Of a DNA stretch of 6,489 nucleotides, positions 1 through 5,854 are shown piece after piece (position 1 is the stretch's first letter; each line of letters begins with the position of its first letter). The position numbers and the translations under genes were made by a program. Source of the stretch: an uncultured Ruminococcus sp. (GTDB taxonomy: Bacteria; Bacillota; Clostridia; Oscillospirales; CAG-272). Below the pieces are notes generated by a model. It had not been told where the DNA came from. It saw only the letters and a list, made by a program, of their open reading frames with translations, and made no database searches. The stretch spans positions 1 through 6,489 of the forward strand of contig CACZOH010000204.1 of the NCBI GenBank assembly GCA_902782785.1, written 5' to 3'.

Positions 1-1
1 A

Positions 2-709
2 TCGCACTATCTGCCCTCCGTCTGCGGCTTCCTTATCCAGAAGGAGCTTGACGTTATGGGCGGCGCGCTTGAAAAGCCCGAGCATCCCTTCGTCGCTATT
101 CTGGGCGGCGCCAAGGTCTCCGACAAGATAGGCGTCATAAACAACCTGATCGACAAGGTCGACACGCTCATAATCGGCGGCGGCATGGCTTACACGTTCC
201 TGAAAGCCAAGGGCTACGCGATAGGCAGCTCCCTCTGCGAAGAGGACAAGCTCGACCTCGCGCTTGAGCTTCTTGCAAAGGCGAAGGAAAAAGGCGTACA
301 GCTGCTTCTGCCCGTTGACAACCGTCTGGGCGATAAATACGACCCCGAGTGCAATTTCATGCTCGTTAATTCCGACGAGATACCCGAGGGCTGGATGGGT
401 CTCGACATAGGACCCGCGACCGAGGTACTGTTCGCAGACGCGATAAAAGACGCGAAGACCGTTGTATGGAACGGACCGATGGGCGTATCCGAATGGGATA
501 AATTCGCATCCGGCACAAGAGCGGTCGCGCAGGCTGTCGCAGACAGCGGCGCCGTCTCGATAATCGGCGGCGGCGACTCCGCGGCGGCGATAGAAAAGCT
601 CGGCTTTGCGGATAAGGTAACGCATATATCCACCGGCGGCGGCGCGTCCCTTGAATTCCTCGAGGGCCTCGTGCTTCCCGGAATAGCCTGCCTGCAGGAT
701 AAAGAATAA
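2..709 (+). CDS. pgk: Phosphoglycerate kinase, C-terminal part (5' end outside window)
   Basis: Cytoplasmic glycolytic enzyme that transfers the phosphate of 1,3-bisphosphoglycerate to ADP, giving ATP and 3-phosphoglycerate. The frame is open from base 2, so the 235 visible residues are roughly the last 60% of a protein that is usually about 395 residues. They cover the end of the N-terminal domain and the nucleotide-binding C-terminal domain. Visible family signatures are the GGAKVSDKIGVI block just after the open left edge, GGGMAYTFLKAKG, NGPMGV (bases 470-487, normally followed by FE but here by SE), GGGDSAAAI (from base 566; phosphate loop) and HISTGGGASLEFLEG near the end. An internal ATG at 56 is not the true start, because conserved Pgk sequence (SHYLPSVCGFLIQKEL) precedes it. 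No frameshift is seen. tpiA follows 89 bases downstream on the same strand, as in common Bacillota gap-pgk-tpi operons. Identity is very secure. Confidence 0.97.
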   Translation, partial: SHYLPSVCGFLIQKELDVMGGALEKPEHPFVAILGGAKVSDKIGVINNLIDKVDTLIIGGGMAYTFLKAKGYAIGSSLCEEDKLDLALELLAKAKEKGVQLLLPVDNRLGDKYDPECNFMLVNSDEIPEGWMGLDIGPATEVLFADAIKDAKTVVWNGPMGVSEWDKFASGTRAVAQAVADSGAVSIIGGGDSAAAIEKLGFADKVTHISTGGGASLEFLEGLVLPGIACLQDKE

Positions 710-717
710 AACAATGT

Positions 718-748
718 GGGCTGTCGTGTAAAGCGGCAGCCCCGTTTT
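718..748 (+). terminator. Weak intergenic hairpin between pgk and tpiA
   Basis: GGGCTGTCG (718-726) pairs with CGGCAGCCC (734-742), a 9-bp stem with one G-U pair and a 7-nt loop, followed by CG and only four Ts (745-748). The short T-run suggests a leaky terminator or an RNA-stability/processing hairpin separating pgk from tpiA, not a full operon end. Seen in sequence; function inferred. Confidence 0.5.
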
Positions 749-770
749 ACGGAAAAAAGCAAACAAAAAA

Positions 771-815
771 ATCATAAACAGAAGAAAGAGGACTGATCAT
801 GAACAGAAGAAAGAG
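771..815 (+). repeat. 25-bp-period tandem duplication spanning the tpiA ribosome binding site and start codon
   Basis: The 20-base segment at 771-790 recurs at 796-815 with one mismatch (ATCATA versus ATCATG, then AACAGAAGAAAGAG in both). The second copy supplies the tpiA start codon and its first codons. The first copy supplies the purine-rich AGAGGA Shine-Dalgarno at 787-792. The period of 25 is not a multiple of three, so the first copy is not read in the tpiA frame and its equivalent of the ATG is ATA. Confidence 0.85.
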
Positions 816-1569
816 AAGGACCGTTATAGCGGGCAACTGGAAGATGAATATGACGCCTGTCGAGGCGACGGCTATGATAAAGGAGCTCCGTCCCATGATA
901 AAGGGACGCAGAGCGTGCGACGTGGTGCTTTGCGTGCCCGCGATAGATATACCCGCGGCGGTCGCGGCTGCTAAGGGCTCAAGGATAAAAATAGGCGCTG
1001 AGAACGTCCATTTTGAAGAAAAAGGCGCGTTCACAGGTGAGATTTCCGCAAAAATGCTTCTTTCCTGCGGCGTTGAATACGTTATAATCGGTCACAGTGA
1101 AAGAAGACAGTATTTCGGTGAGACGGACGCGACCGTCAACAAGAGAGTGCTTGCCGCGCTCAGTGCGGGACTTAAAGTCATACTCTGCGTTGGCGAGGTC
1201 CTGGAGCAGAGAGATCTTGGCATTACAAACGAAATACTTGCGATGCAGACGAAAATCGCGCTTCAGGGCGTTTCCGCGGAGCAGCTGAAGAACGTGATAA
1301 TAGCTTACGAGCCCGTGTGGGCGATAGGCACCGGCAGAGTAGCCACGCCCGAGCAGGCGGACGAGGGCAACGGAGTAGTAAGAAAGACGGTCGAAGCGCT
1401 GTACGGTCACGACGCCGCCGAGGCTCTTACGGTCCAGTACGGCGGCTCGATGAACGAGAAGAACGCGGCTGACCTTCTGGCAAAATACAACGTCGACGGC
1501 GGTCTTATAGGCGGCGCGTCGCTCGTTGCTTCAAAATTCGCCGCTATCGTCGCCGCGGCGGAAAAATGA
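799..1569 (+). CDS. tpiA: Triose-phosphate isomerase
   Basis: Cytoplasmic TIM-barrel enzyme that interconverts dihydroxyacetone phosphate and glyceraldehyde 3-phosphate, working as a dimer. It is 256 residues, a normal length (about 250). Catalytic residues are all present: N13 and K15 in GNWKMN (12-17), H99 in IIGHSERR (96-103), and E171 in AYEPVWAIGTG (169-179), which leads into the mobile phosphate-gripping loop. YGGSM (214-218) and GGLIGGASL (234-242) form the phosphate-binding end. The start is supported by AGAGGA six bases upstream. The N terminus is a little longer and more basic (MNRRKRRT) than usual because a short tandem duplication covers the start. The helix after the loop reads DEGNGVVR where relatives usually have an EV-x-x-x-I/V-R pattern, a mild divergence. 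It lies 89 bases after pgk, and its TGA overlaps the next gene's ATG. Confidence 0.98.
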   Translation: MNRRKRRTVIAGNWKMNMTPVEATAMIKELRPMIKGRRACDVVLCVPAIDIPAAVAAAKGSRIKIGAENVHFEEKGAFTGEISAKMLLSCGVEYVIIGHSERRQYFGETDATVNKRVLAALSAGLKVILCVGEVLEQRDLGITNEILAMQTKIALQGVSAEQLKNVIIAYEPVWAIGTGRVATPEQADEGNGVVRKTVEALYGHDAAEALTVQYGGSMNEKNAADLLAKYNVDGGLIGGASLVASKFAAIVAAAEK

Positions 1570-3902
1570 AAAAGAAAACAGTATCGCTTATCCTTCTGAC
1601 GGCGCTTCTGTTGTCGCTTTTCGCGATAGCGCCGTCCGCGGAAAGCGGCGCGACGCATATCTCGGCGGAGATAAACAAAAACGGTCAGTACGTGCAGATA
1701 TCGGGCGGGTTCTCGCAGGCGGACGTACAGGCTTATAAGGATCTGAATTTAAGTCTTTTCGCCGTTTTGCCCGGGGAAAAGCCGGGTGACACGCCGCCGC
1801 TCGACAAAAACGTAAAGGCGAGGAGCAGTATTTCGCTTCAGACGTCTCTCCCGGATAACCGCGCCTCCGCTTTCGTGCTCGCGTACGAAAACGATGCGGG
1901 ATCATATACCGCGGTGACAAACTTCGCGTATATCGTAAATCCCGATATAACGGCGCCGAACACGTACGATCAGCCAGAAGCAAAGAGCAAAAAGGGACTC
2001 AGGATATCGCTTTTTGCGGACGCTCAGCTTCTCGGCGCGTCGCACGCGGTGATAACCGTTCCGCTGAACGAATATATCTTATCTACCGCGGGCAATTCCG
2101 TGACGTACAGATACGGCGGACAGGCGTACTATTTTGACAAAAACAAAACAGCCCTGCTCGACCATACGGTGAAAACGTACAGCGAGGCGGGGATACGCGT
2201 TTATCTTCAGCTCGTTCTGACCGGACGCGCGGAAAACCAGCCCGAATATCTGTATTTTGACGGAGCGGGCGCGGGAGCCGATTATTTTGCGATTAACACG
2301 TATTCAAAGCAGGCGTGCGACGCGCTTTACGCGTTTGTTTCGTTTTTAACGGAGAAATACACGTCGGCTGAAAGGACGGGCTTCTGCGGGAGCTTTATTC
2401 TCGGCAGCGAGGTAAACTCCAACAGATACAGGAATTACGCGGCGCAGATGTCGCTCTCCGAATATACCGGCGTATACGCGAAAGCGCTCCGCATAGTCGA
2501 CGCCGCCGCGCGCTCCGTGTATTCGAACGCGAGAGTGTACGTATCTGTCGCAAACAATTTCACAAAGCCGTCGTTTGACGGAAACGCCGATCCGATGCTC
2601 GATTTCTCCGCGCTTGATTTTCTGTCGCATCTCTCCGACGACATAAACAACGGCGGAAACATACCGTGGCGCGTATCAGTCGATCCGTACAACATAGACA
2701 GGAACAAAGCCGATTTCAAGGGCGCGGAGGGCTCCGAATACAGCTACGACGCAAAGTACGTCACTATGGATAATATCAACATCCTGACGTCGCTGCTCTC
2801 ACAGCCGGCGTATCTGTACGACGGACAGAGAAGACCCGTTATAATAGGGGAGATAAGCTATCCCGCGGGATCGAATTCGTCCGAGGAGCAGAGAGCGCAG
2901 GCGGCGGCGTACTGTCTTGCGTATTACAAAGCCGAAGCGAATGAGCAGATAGAAGCGATAATATACGGCGAACAGGTCGACGACGCGTCGGATCCCTCAA
3001 ACTGCGGTCTTTACACGAGACGGCAGGGAACGGAGAACACCGCCGCGGAGCAGAAAAGCATATACAGAGTTTTCAGATACATAGATACGGATTATTCCGC
3101 CGTGATCACGGAGCCCTATCTGTCGTACTACGGTCTTATATCGTGGGGCGAGGCGGTGTCAGGCTACAATCAGGCGCAGACCGTCAAAAGAAGGATAATT
3201 TCCGGCTCCGCGATAACGGAAACGCCGTCGGGCGCTTCGGATCTTACCCGTATGACGGACTTCAACGGCACGGAGCTGACGTTTTACCCGTCGGAGAACG
3301 CGCATCTTATAACAACCGAGAACGACAAGGAAGCGCAAAGCAGATACGGCTCGGAATATTCGCTCACGGCGGAATTATACACCGCGCCCGCGCCGGAATA
3401 CAGAGGCGTGTCCTCGTACAGGGAATTCGATATAACGGGCGCGGAATACGCGGTGCTCGATATGAAGCTCGACAGCACGTCGGGCAAAGCCGGTATATCT
3501 GACGTTATGCTGCGCTTCACCGCGGATACGGAGAACGGCGGCGAAGCCGTATACGAGGGGATCGCCGCCGTAACTCTCGGACAGTATTACAGACTTTATT
3601 TCGACGTATCCGAGTATCTGAGCGCGGCGAATAAAATAAAGCGCGTGAGCGTCTGGGTAAAACCGCACCGCGACGCCGAAAACGGAGATTACAAGCTTCT
3701 GATAAACGGCGTTTCGTTTACGGGGATGAAGGGCGGTTCGTCGTCCGCGGGCTCAGTTGCGAAAACCGTCGTCATCGTTATTATCATCGTCGTGGTCTTA
3801 GCCGCCGCGGCGTACGGGATCATGTATCTGCGCGCTTATATAAATTATAAGAACAAGAAAAAGAAAATAGAAGAAAAGCGTAAGAAGCATAAGGTGAAAT
3901 GA
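1566..3902 (+). CDS. Secreted, membrane-anchored DUF5722-like glycoside-hydrolase-fold protein
   Basis: A 778-residue protein predicted to be exported and held on the outer face of the cell membrane. Residues 1-25 are a typical Sec signal peptide (MKKK, hydrophobic core, APSA). Residues about 30-125 form a small beta-rich region. Residues about 143-530 resemble the DUF5722 family, a TIM-barrel glycosidase-like domain: LRISLFADAQLLGASHAVITVPLN, a Y-x-YGGQAYYFDK block, then HTVKTYSEAGIRVYLQLVLT. E282 (FILGSEVN) and E429 (VIIGEISY) sit where retaining clan A-type glycosidases place the acid/base and nucleophile; this is inference. Residues about 560-720 look like a jelly-roll carbohydrate-binding domain (GDYKLLINGVSF). 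Residues 731-754 are a single membrane helix, followed by a Lys/Arg-rich cytoplasmic tail. There is no LPXTG sorting motif. The start overlaps the tpiA stop (ATGA) without a clear Shine-Dalgarno, so translation is probably coupled. The substrate is unknown. The family call is from memory and moderately sure; the topology is strongly supported. Confidence 0.8.
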   Translation: MKKKTVSLILLTALLLSLFAIAPSAESGATHISAEINKNGQYVQISGGFSQADVQAYKDLNLSLFAVLPGEKPGDTPPLDKNVKARSSISLQTSLPDNRASAFVLAYENDAGSYTAVTNFAYIVNPDITAPNTYDQPEAKSKKGLRISLFADAQLLGASHAVITVPLNEYILSTAGNSVTYRYGGQAYYFDKNKTALLDHTVKTYSEAGIRVYLQLVLTGRAENQPEYLYFDGAGAGADYFAINTYSKQACDALYAFVSFLTEKYTSAERTGFCGSFILGSEVNSNRYRNYAAQMSLSEYTGVYAKALRIVDAAARSVYSNARVYVSVANNFTKPSFDGNADPMLDFSALDFLSHLSDDINNGGNIPWRVSVDPYNIDRNKADFKGAEGSEYSYDAKYVTMDNINILTSLLSQPAYLYDGQRRPVIIGEISYPAGSNSSEEQRAQAAAYCLAYYKAEANEQIEAIIYGEQVDDASDPSNCGLYTRRQGTENTAAEQKSIYRVFRYIDTDYSAVITEPYLSYYGLISWGEAVSGYNQAQTVKRRIISGSAITETPSGASDLTRMTDFNGTELTFYPSENAHLITTENDKEAQSRYGSEYSLTAELYTAPAPEYRGVSSYREFDITGAEYAVLDMKLDSTSGKAGISDVMLRFTADTENGGEAVYEGIAAVTLGQYYRLYFDVSEYLSAANKIKRVSVWVKPHRDAENGDYKLLINGVSFTGMKGGSSSAGSVAKTVVIVIIIVVVLAAAAYGIMYLRAYINYKNKKKKIEEKRKKHKVK

Positions 3903-4372
3903 CGGAAATACGGAAAGCGGAAAAGAAGCAGGCGGCGCAGATCGTCGGGCTTCTGGAATACATATTCGCTCTGCATAAAAAAGGCCGTCCGGACGTTTTT
4001 GCCGACACGGACAGTCCGAAATACACGGAAGAGGACGTCTGCCGCCTTATAGACGACGAAAAGACGGTTATCCTGTCCGCGCTCGACAAAGACGAGGTGA
4101 CGGGATATCTGATAGCGAAGTTCAAAGACGGCGCAGCGGCAAAGCATATAAAAAGCGTCAGAACGTTATACGTCGACGATCTGTGCGTTAAGGAAACGCA
4201 CAAGAGAGAGGGCATAGGCACGGCGCTTTTTGAGGAAGCGAAGCGGATCGCGCGCGAAAACGGATGTGAGCGCATCGAGCTGAACGTCTGGGCGTTCAAC
4301 AAAGACGCGATAGAGTTTTACAAAAAAACGGGACTTTCAGTCTCAAGAATGACCATGGAATATAAGCTTTAA
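3899..4372 (+). CDS. GNAT-family N-acetyltransferase
   Basis: A 157-residue cytoplasmic acyl-CoA-dependent acetyltransferase of unknown substrate. The GNAT core is plain. Beta strand 4 reads RTLYVDDLCVKETHKREGIGTALFEEAKRIA (about 88-118), including the acetyl-CoA pyrophosphate-binding loop K-R-E-G-I-G (102-107), where the usual first Arg/Gln is Lys. Strand 5 and the last helix read IELNVWAFNKDAIEFYKKTGLSV (126-148), with the common Asn and Tyr positions (N134, Y141). The N terminus (MTEIRKAEKKQAAQIVGLLEYI) is a normal GNAT first strand and helix. Length is typical. The ATG overlaps the preceding stop in an ATGA, and AAGG lies four bases upstream, so it is coupled to the surface-protein gene and is the last gene of the operon. 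It could be a small-molecule, antibiotic or protein N-acetyltransferase; the sequence does not decide. Confidence 0.93.
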   Translation: MTEIRKAEKKQAAQIVGLLEYIFALHKKGRPDVFADTDSPKYTEEDVCRLIDDEKTVILSALDKDEVTGYLIAKFKDGAAAKHIKSVRTLYVDDLCVKETHKREGIGTALFEEAKRIARENGCERIELNVWAFNKDAIEFYKKTGLSVSRMTMEYKL

Positions 4373-4384
4373 AATAAAAGAACG

Positions 4385-4415
4385 GCGGCGGGAGCGATCC
4401 CGCCGCGCGTGTTTT
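4385..4415. terminator. Bidirectional intrinsic terminator between convergent operons
   Basis: GCGGCGGGA (4385-4393) pairs perfectly with TCCCGCCGC (4398-4406) around a GCGA (GNRA-type) tetraloop. On the plus strand it is followed by GCGTG and four Ts (4412-4415), ending the tpiA-to-acetyltransferase operon. On the minus strand it is followed by CGTTCTTTTATT (4384-4373), a better U-tract, so it can also end the RT transcript. The remaining 4416-4449 holds only GCCG/CGGC short complementarity and a TTTTATTT run that might help on the plus strand. Confidence 0.85.
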
Positions 4416-4449
4416 CCGCCGTATCCCTGCGGCTGCGGCTTTTATTTGA

Positions 4450-5670
4450 CTAATACTTTTTTCTGCCGGCTTCGTTTTCCGTATGCGCGTAATACGCGTT
4501 GAGAAGAGAGCGGTAGCCGAGCGCTTTCAGGTCGCCGTAGCGGACGTTATAGCGGGATTTTGTGTGAACTCCGCTTATGATATACCGCAGGCAGTCCTGC
4601 GAGTAAAGATCGATTTCGTGAAGGCTTTCCGCGGTGTTGATGACGGGGAAGAACCAACCGCTCCACGAAAGCTCGTTATCTGTCGGCGCCTCAAGCAGCT
4701 TGCGGTTGAAAATGCGGATGAACGCCTTCGCCGCCTTTACCGGCTCAACTCCGTTCCGCGTGCTCCAGCGGACGAGCGCGTCGCGCTTGCGGCGCATTTT
4801 CTGTTTCAGCTTTTTCAGCGTCGCCGGCGCTATATCCACCTTATCGCCGCCGCATATAAAGCCGAGAAACGTATAAGGCTGACCGGGCCCGGTGCGGCTC
4901 TCTTTTGACGGATTTATGCTGAGTCCGCGCGCGTTTATATATTCCTTAATATACTGTGCGTGCTCCTCCGCCTTCTCGCGGCTTTCGGCAAACAGTATTA
5001 TATCGTCGGAATACCGCTCGTATATAACGCCCCCGTCTGTAAAGTGTCTGTCAAGATCTGACAAAAACAGGTTTGCGTAAAACGAGGATACGGGCGTGCC
5101 CGCCATTATGCCCTTTTGCTCCGACACGGTCCTTCCGCGGTCAATTACGTTTTTCTCCGACAAAAGCGAGGACAGAAATTCATAAAGCGGCGGATCGTCA
5201 AAGAGCGTTTTTTTGAGCTCCGGCAAAAGAAGCTCTACCGGTATCGAATTGAAATAATTATGTATATCCGCTTTATAGGAATACATACGCGGCACTTCTT
5301 TTATTTTGAGGAGCCGCCTCACCGCGTCCTTTGCCGTTCTGTCCGGACGGAAGGAATAAAGCCCGGGGCTGAAAATACCGTCGTATTTACGTAAAATCAA
5401 ATACGTAAGAAGCTTAAGCACGGTGTTTTCATCCTCCGGATAAGTATAGACCACACGCTTTTTTTCAGAGCCGGTCTTGCTTATGACGGATTTTTTCGGC
5501 AACGGAAAAGAAGCTCCGGAATAAACGTTTTCACAAACGCGGATATACCGTTTTTCGTCTATGAAAGCGCGGAGCTTTGCGTTGTATTTTTCCGAGCCTA
5601 TAAGAGAGGTCTTGTATTTATAAAACTTCTCCCATACCTCGTGATCCGACAAAATATCCAAAAGCGACAT
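4450..5670 (-). CDS. Stand-alone reverse transcriptase (RNA-directed DNA polymerase), class unassigned
   Basis: A 406-residue protein with a complete RT palm. Before the palm, YSFRPDRTAKDAV (105-117) matches the YGFRPGRSxHDA block of group II-type RTs. Motif A is YKADIHNYFNSI (132-143) with metal ligand D135. Motif B is GIMAGTPVSSFYANLFLSDLD (187-207). Motif C is YERYSDDIILFA (217-228), with Ser in the usual Ala place of YADD and ligands D222/D223. GLSINPSKE (249-257) and YTFLGF (266-271) are motifs D and E. A basic thumb-like C-terminal region (280-406: KLKQKMRRKRDAL, then SWSGWFFPVINT, then RYGDLKALGYRSLLNAYY) follows. No HNH endonuclease, Cas1 or other fused domain is present. There is no intron domain V downstream, so it is not an ordinary group II intron protein, and I see no retron NAXXH or VTG motif. 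The ATG is the only upstream start before an in-frame TAA and has no Shine-Dalgarno. A structured 184-nt gap lies just upstream. Catalytic activity is likely; a defence or domesticated role is inference. Confidence 0.93.
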   Translation of the reverse strand: MSLLDILSDHEVWEKFYKYKTSLIGSEKYNAKLRAFIDEKRYIRVCENVYSGASFPLPKKSVISKTGSEKKRVVYTYPEDENTVLKLLTYLILRKYDGIFSPGLYSFRPDRTAKDAVRRLLKIKEVPRMYSYKADIHNYFNSIPVELLLPELKKTLFDDPPLYEFLSSLLSEKNVIDRGRTVSEQKGIMAGTPVSSFYANLFLSDLDRHFTDGGVIYERYSDDIILFAESREKAEEHAQYIKEYINARGLSINPSKESRTGPGQPYTFLGFICGGDKVDIAPATLKKLKQKMRRKRDALVRWSTRNGVEPVKAAKAFIRIFNRKLLEAPTDNELSWSGWFFPVINTAESLHEIDLYSQDCLRYIISGVHTKSRYNVRYGDLKALGYRSLLNAYYAHTENEAGRKKY

Positions 5671-5684
5671 GATGATAAAAAGTG

Positions 5685-5702
5685 AAAAAGCGGAAAAGAG
5701 AA
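5685..5702 (-). repeat. Inverted repeat arm 2 (next to the RT start)
   Basis: In the RT-sense strand this reads TTCTCTTTTCCGCTTTTT, the near-perfect reverse complement of the arm at 5830-5847 (one C-to-T difference that keeps a G-U pair). It ends 14 bases before the RT ATG and takes up most of the pyrimidine-rich leader where a Shine-Dalgarno would be expected. Confidence 0.85.
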
Positions 5703-5705
5703 GAC

Positions 5706-5735
5706 GTTAAATTCCGTAAAATTACGGAATTGACA
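5706..5735 (-). promoter_or_regulatory. Possible RT promoter with overlapping operator
   Basis: On the minus strand TTGTCA (5735-5730; 5 of 6 to TTGACA) and TTTAAC (5711-5706; 4 of 6 to TATAAT) are 18 bases apart, giving a predicted start roughly 30 bases before the RT ATG. The dyad at 5710-5731 fills the spacer, the classic site for a repressor. Moderate-to-weak match, inferred only. Confidence 0.35.
5710..5731. repeat. Perfect 10-bp dyad (operator-like palindrome or small hairpin)
   Basis: AATTCCGTAA (5710-5719) and TTACGGAATT (5722-5731) are perfect reverse complements separated by AA. The symmetry and AT-rich ends fit a homodimeric DNA-binding protein site. As RNA it would form a weak stem. 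No regulator gene is in the window to match it. Confidence 0.75.
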
Positions 5736-5747
5736 AGACCGTACACG

Positions 5748-5805
5748 AAAAAACTGCCTGCAAAGTATCATTATATCCCGTGCTTTGCCCGCCGCAGGCG
5801 CAAAG
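5748..5805 (-). promoter_or_regulatory. Mutually exclusive stems, attenuator-like
   Basis: In the RT-sense strand an early hairpin pairs CTTTGC (5805-5800) with GCAAAG (5788-5783), with an inner GCC/GGC stem. Alternatively, the same GCCT and GCAAAG segments can pair with a downstream CTTTGC/AGGC (5765-5756), giving a stem of about 10 bp with a 7-nt bulge and a 17-nt loop. That stem is followed by AG and six Ts (5753-5748). The two folds cannot coexist, as in anti-terminator/terminator switches. The terminator form is imperfect, so a regulatory role is tentative. Confidence 0.3.
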
Positions 5806-5824
5806 GGACGGCGGAAGCCGCCCC
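5805..5824 (-). terminator. GC-rich hairpin after the 169-residue gene, terminator-like
   Basis: GGG (5824-5822) and CGGC (5820-5817) pair with GCCG (5812-5809) and CCC (5807-5805) around a TTCC loop, with one C/T mismatch between the two stem blocks. It is followed on the minus strand by only three Ts and then GCG. It may partly terminate the upstream transcript or be one stem of the candidate RNA. On the other strand the loop is GGAA, a GNRA form. Confidence 0.45.
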
Positions 5825-5829
5825 GTGCG

Positions 5830-5847
5830 TTCCCTTTTCCGCTTTTT
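5830..5847 (-). repeat. Inverted repeat arm 1 (distal to the RT)
   Basis: In the RT-sense strand this reads AAAAAGCGGAAAAGGGAA. It pairs with 5685-5702 over 18 bp with a single G-U. It starts 7 bases after the stop codon of the upstream 169-residue gene. In position and purine-rich character it would be the a1-like arm of a retron-style RNA; this analogy is inference. Confidence 0.85.
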
Positions 5848-5854
5848 TCCGTGA

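Larger units (their letters stand above)
5685..5847 (-). ncRNA. Candidate structured non-coding RNA upstream of the RT
   Basis: The RT-sense strand of this gap can fold into an 18-bp closing stem (5830-5847 with 5685-5702) enclosing a GC hairpin (5805-5824), a second hairpin or alternative terminator-like stem (5748-5805), and a 10-bp dyad (5710-5731). Almost the whole space between the upstream stop (5855) and the RT ATG (5670) is used. Retrons and some defence-associated RTs keep their template RNA in this position, retrons with similar terminal inverted repeats. The pairing is seen directly; that it is a transcribed functional RNA is inference. It could instead be terminator plus promoter/operator plus leader. 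The strand is chosen to match the RT. Confidence 0.35.

Noticed and set aside
214..762. Minus-strand 182-codon open frame over pgk
   Set aside because: It lies entirely against conserved Pgk coding sequence, is Ser/Pro/Arg-rich, and has no family features.
4373..4449. Group II intron domain V or 3' intron end after the RT
   Set aside because: The only structure is a simple 9-bp GNRA hairpin with U-tracts; no AGC-containing 34-nt domain V-like hairpin or splice-site pattern is visible.
4483..4908. Long plus-strand open frames inside the RT gene
   Set aside because: They are antisense shadows of an RT with intact motifs; their translations are Arg/Val-rich with no recognisable domain or ribosome binding site.
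4450..5670. Diversity-generating retroelement
   Set aside because: No template/variable repeat pair or accessory Avd-like gene is visible in the window, and motif B (GTPVSSFYAN) is not the DGR SQ type.
5730..5735. Perfect TTGACA -35 on the plus strand
   Set aside because: No -10-like hexamer at 16-18 bases downstream, and no plus-strand gene follows.
5770..5775. Perfect TATAAT on the minus strand as the RT -10 box
   Set aside because: At 16-18 base spacing the upstream hexamers are CTGCGG, CCTGCG and GCCTGC, none like TTGACA, and there is no extended -10 TG. It remains possible but is unsupported.
5685..5847. Classical retron msr-msd
   Set aside because: The inverted repeat layout fits, but the RT lacks visible NAXXH and VTG motifs and has group II-like blocks instead, so I do not call it a retron.
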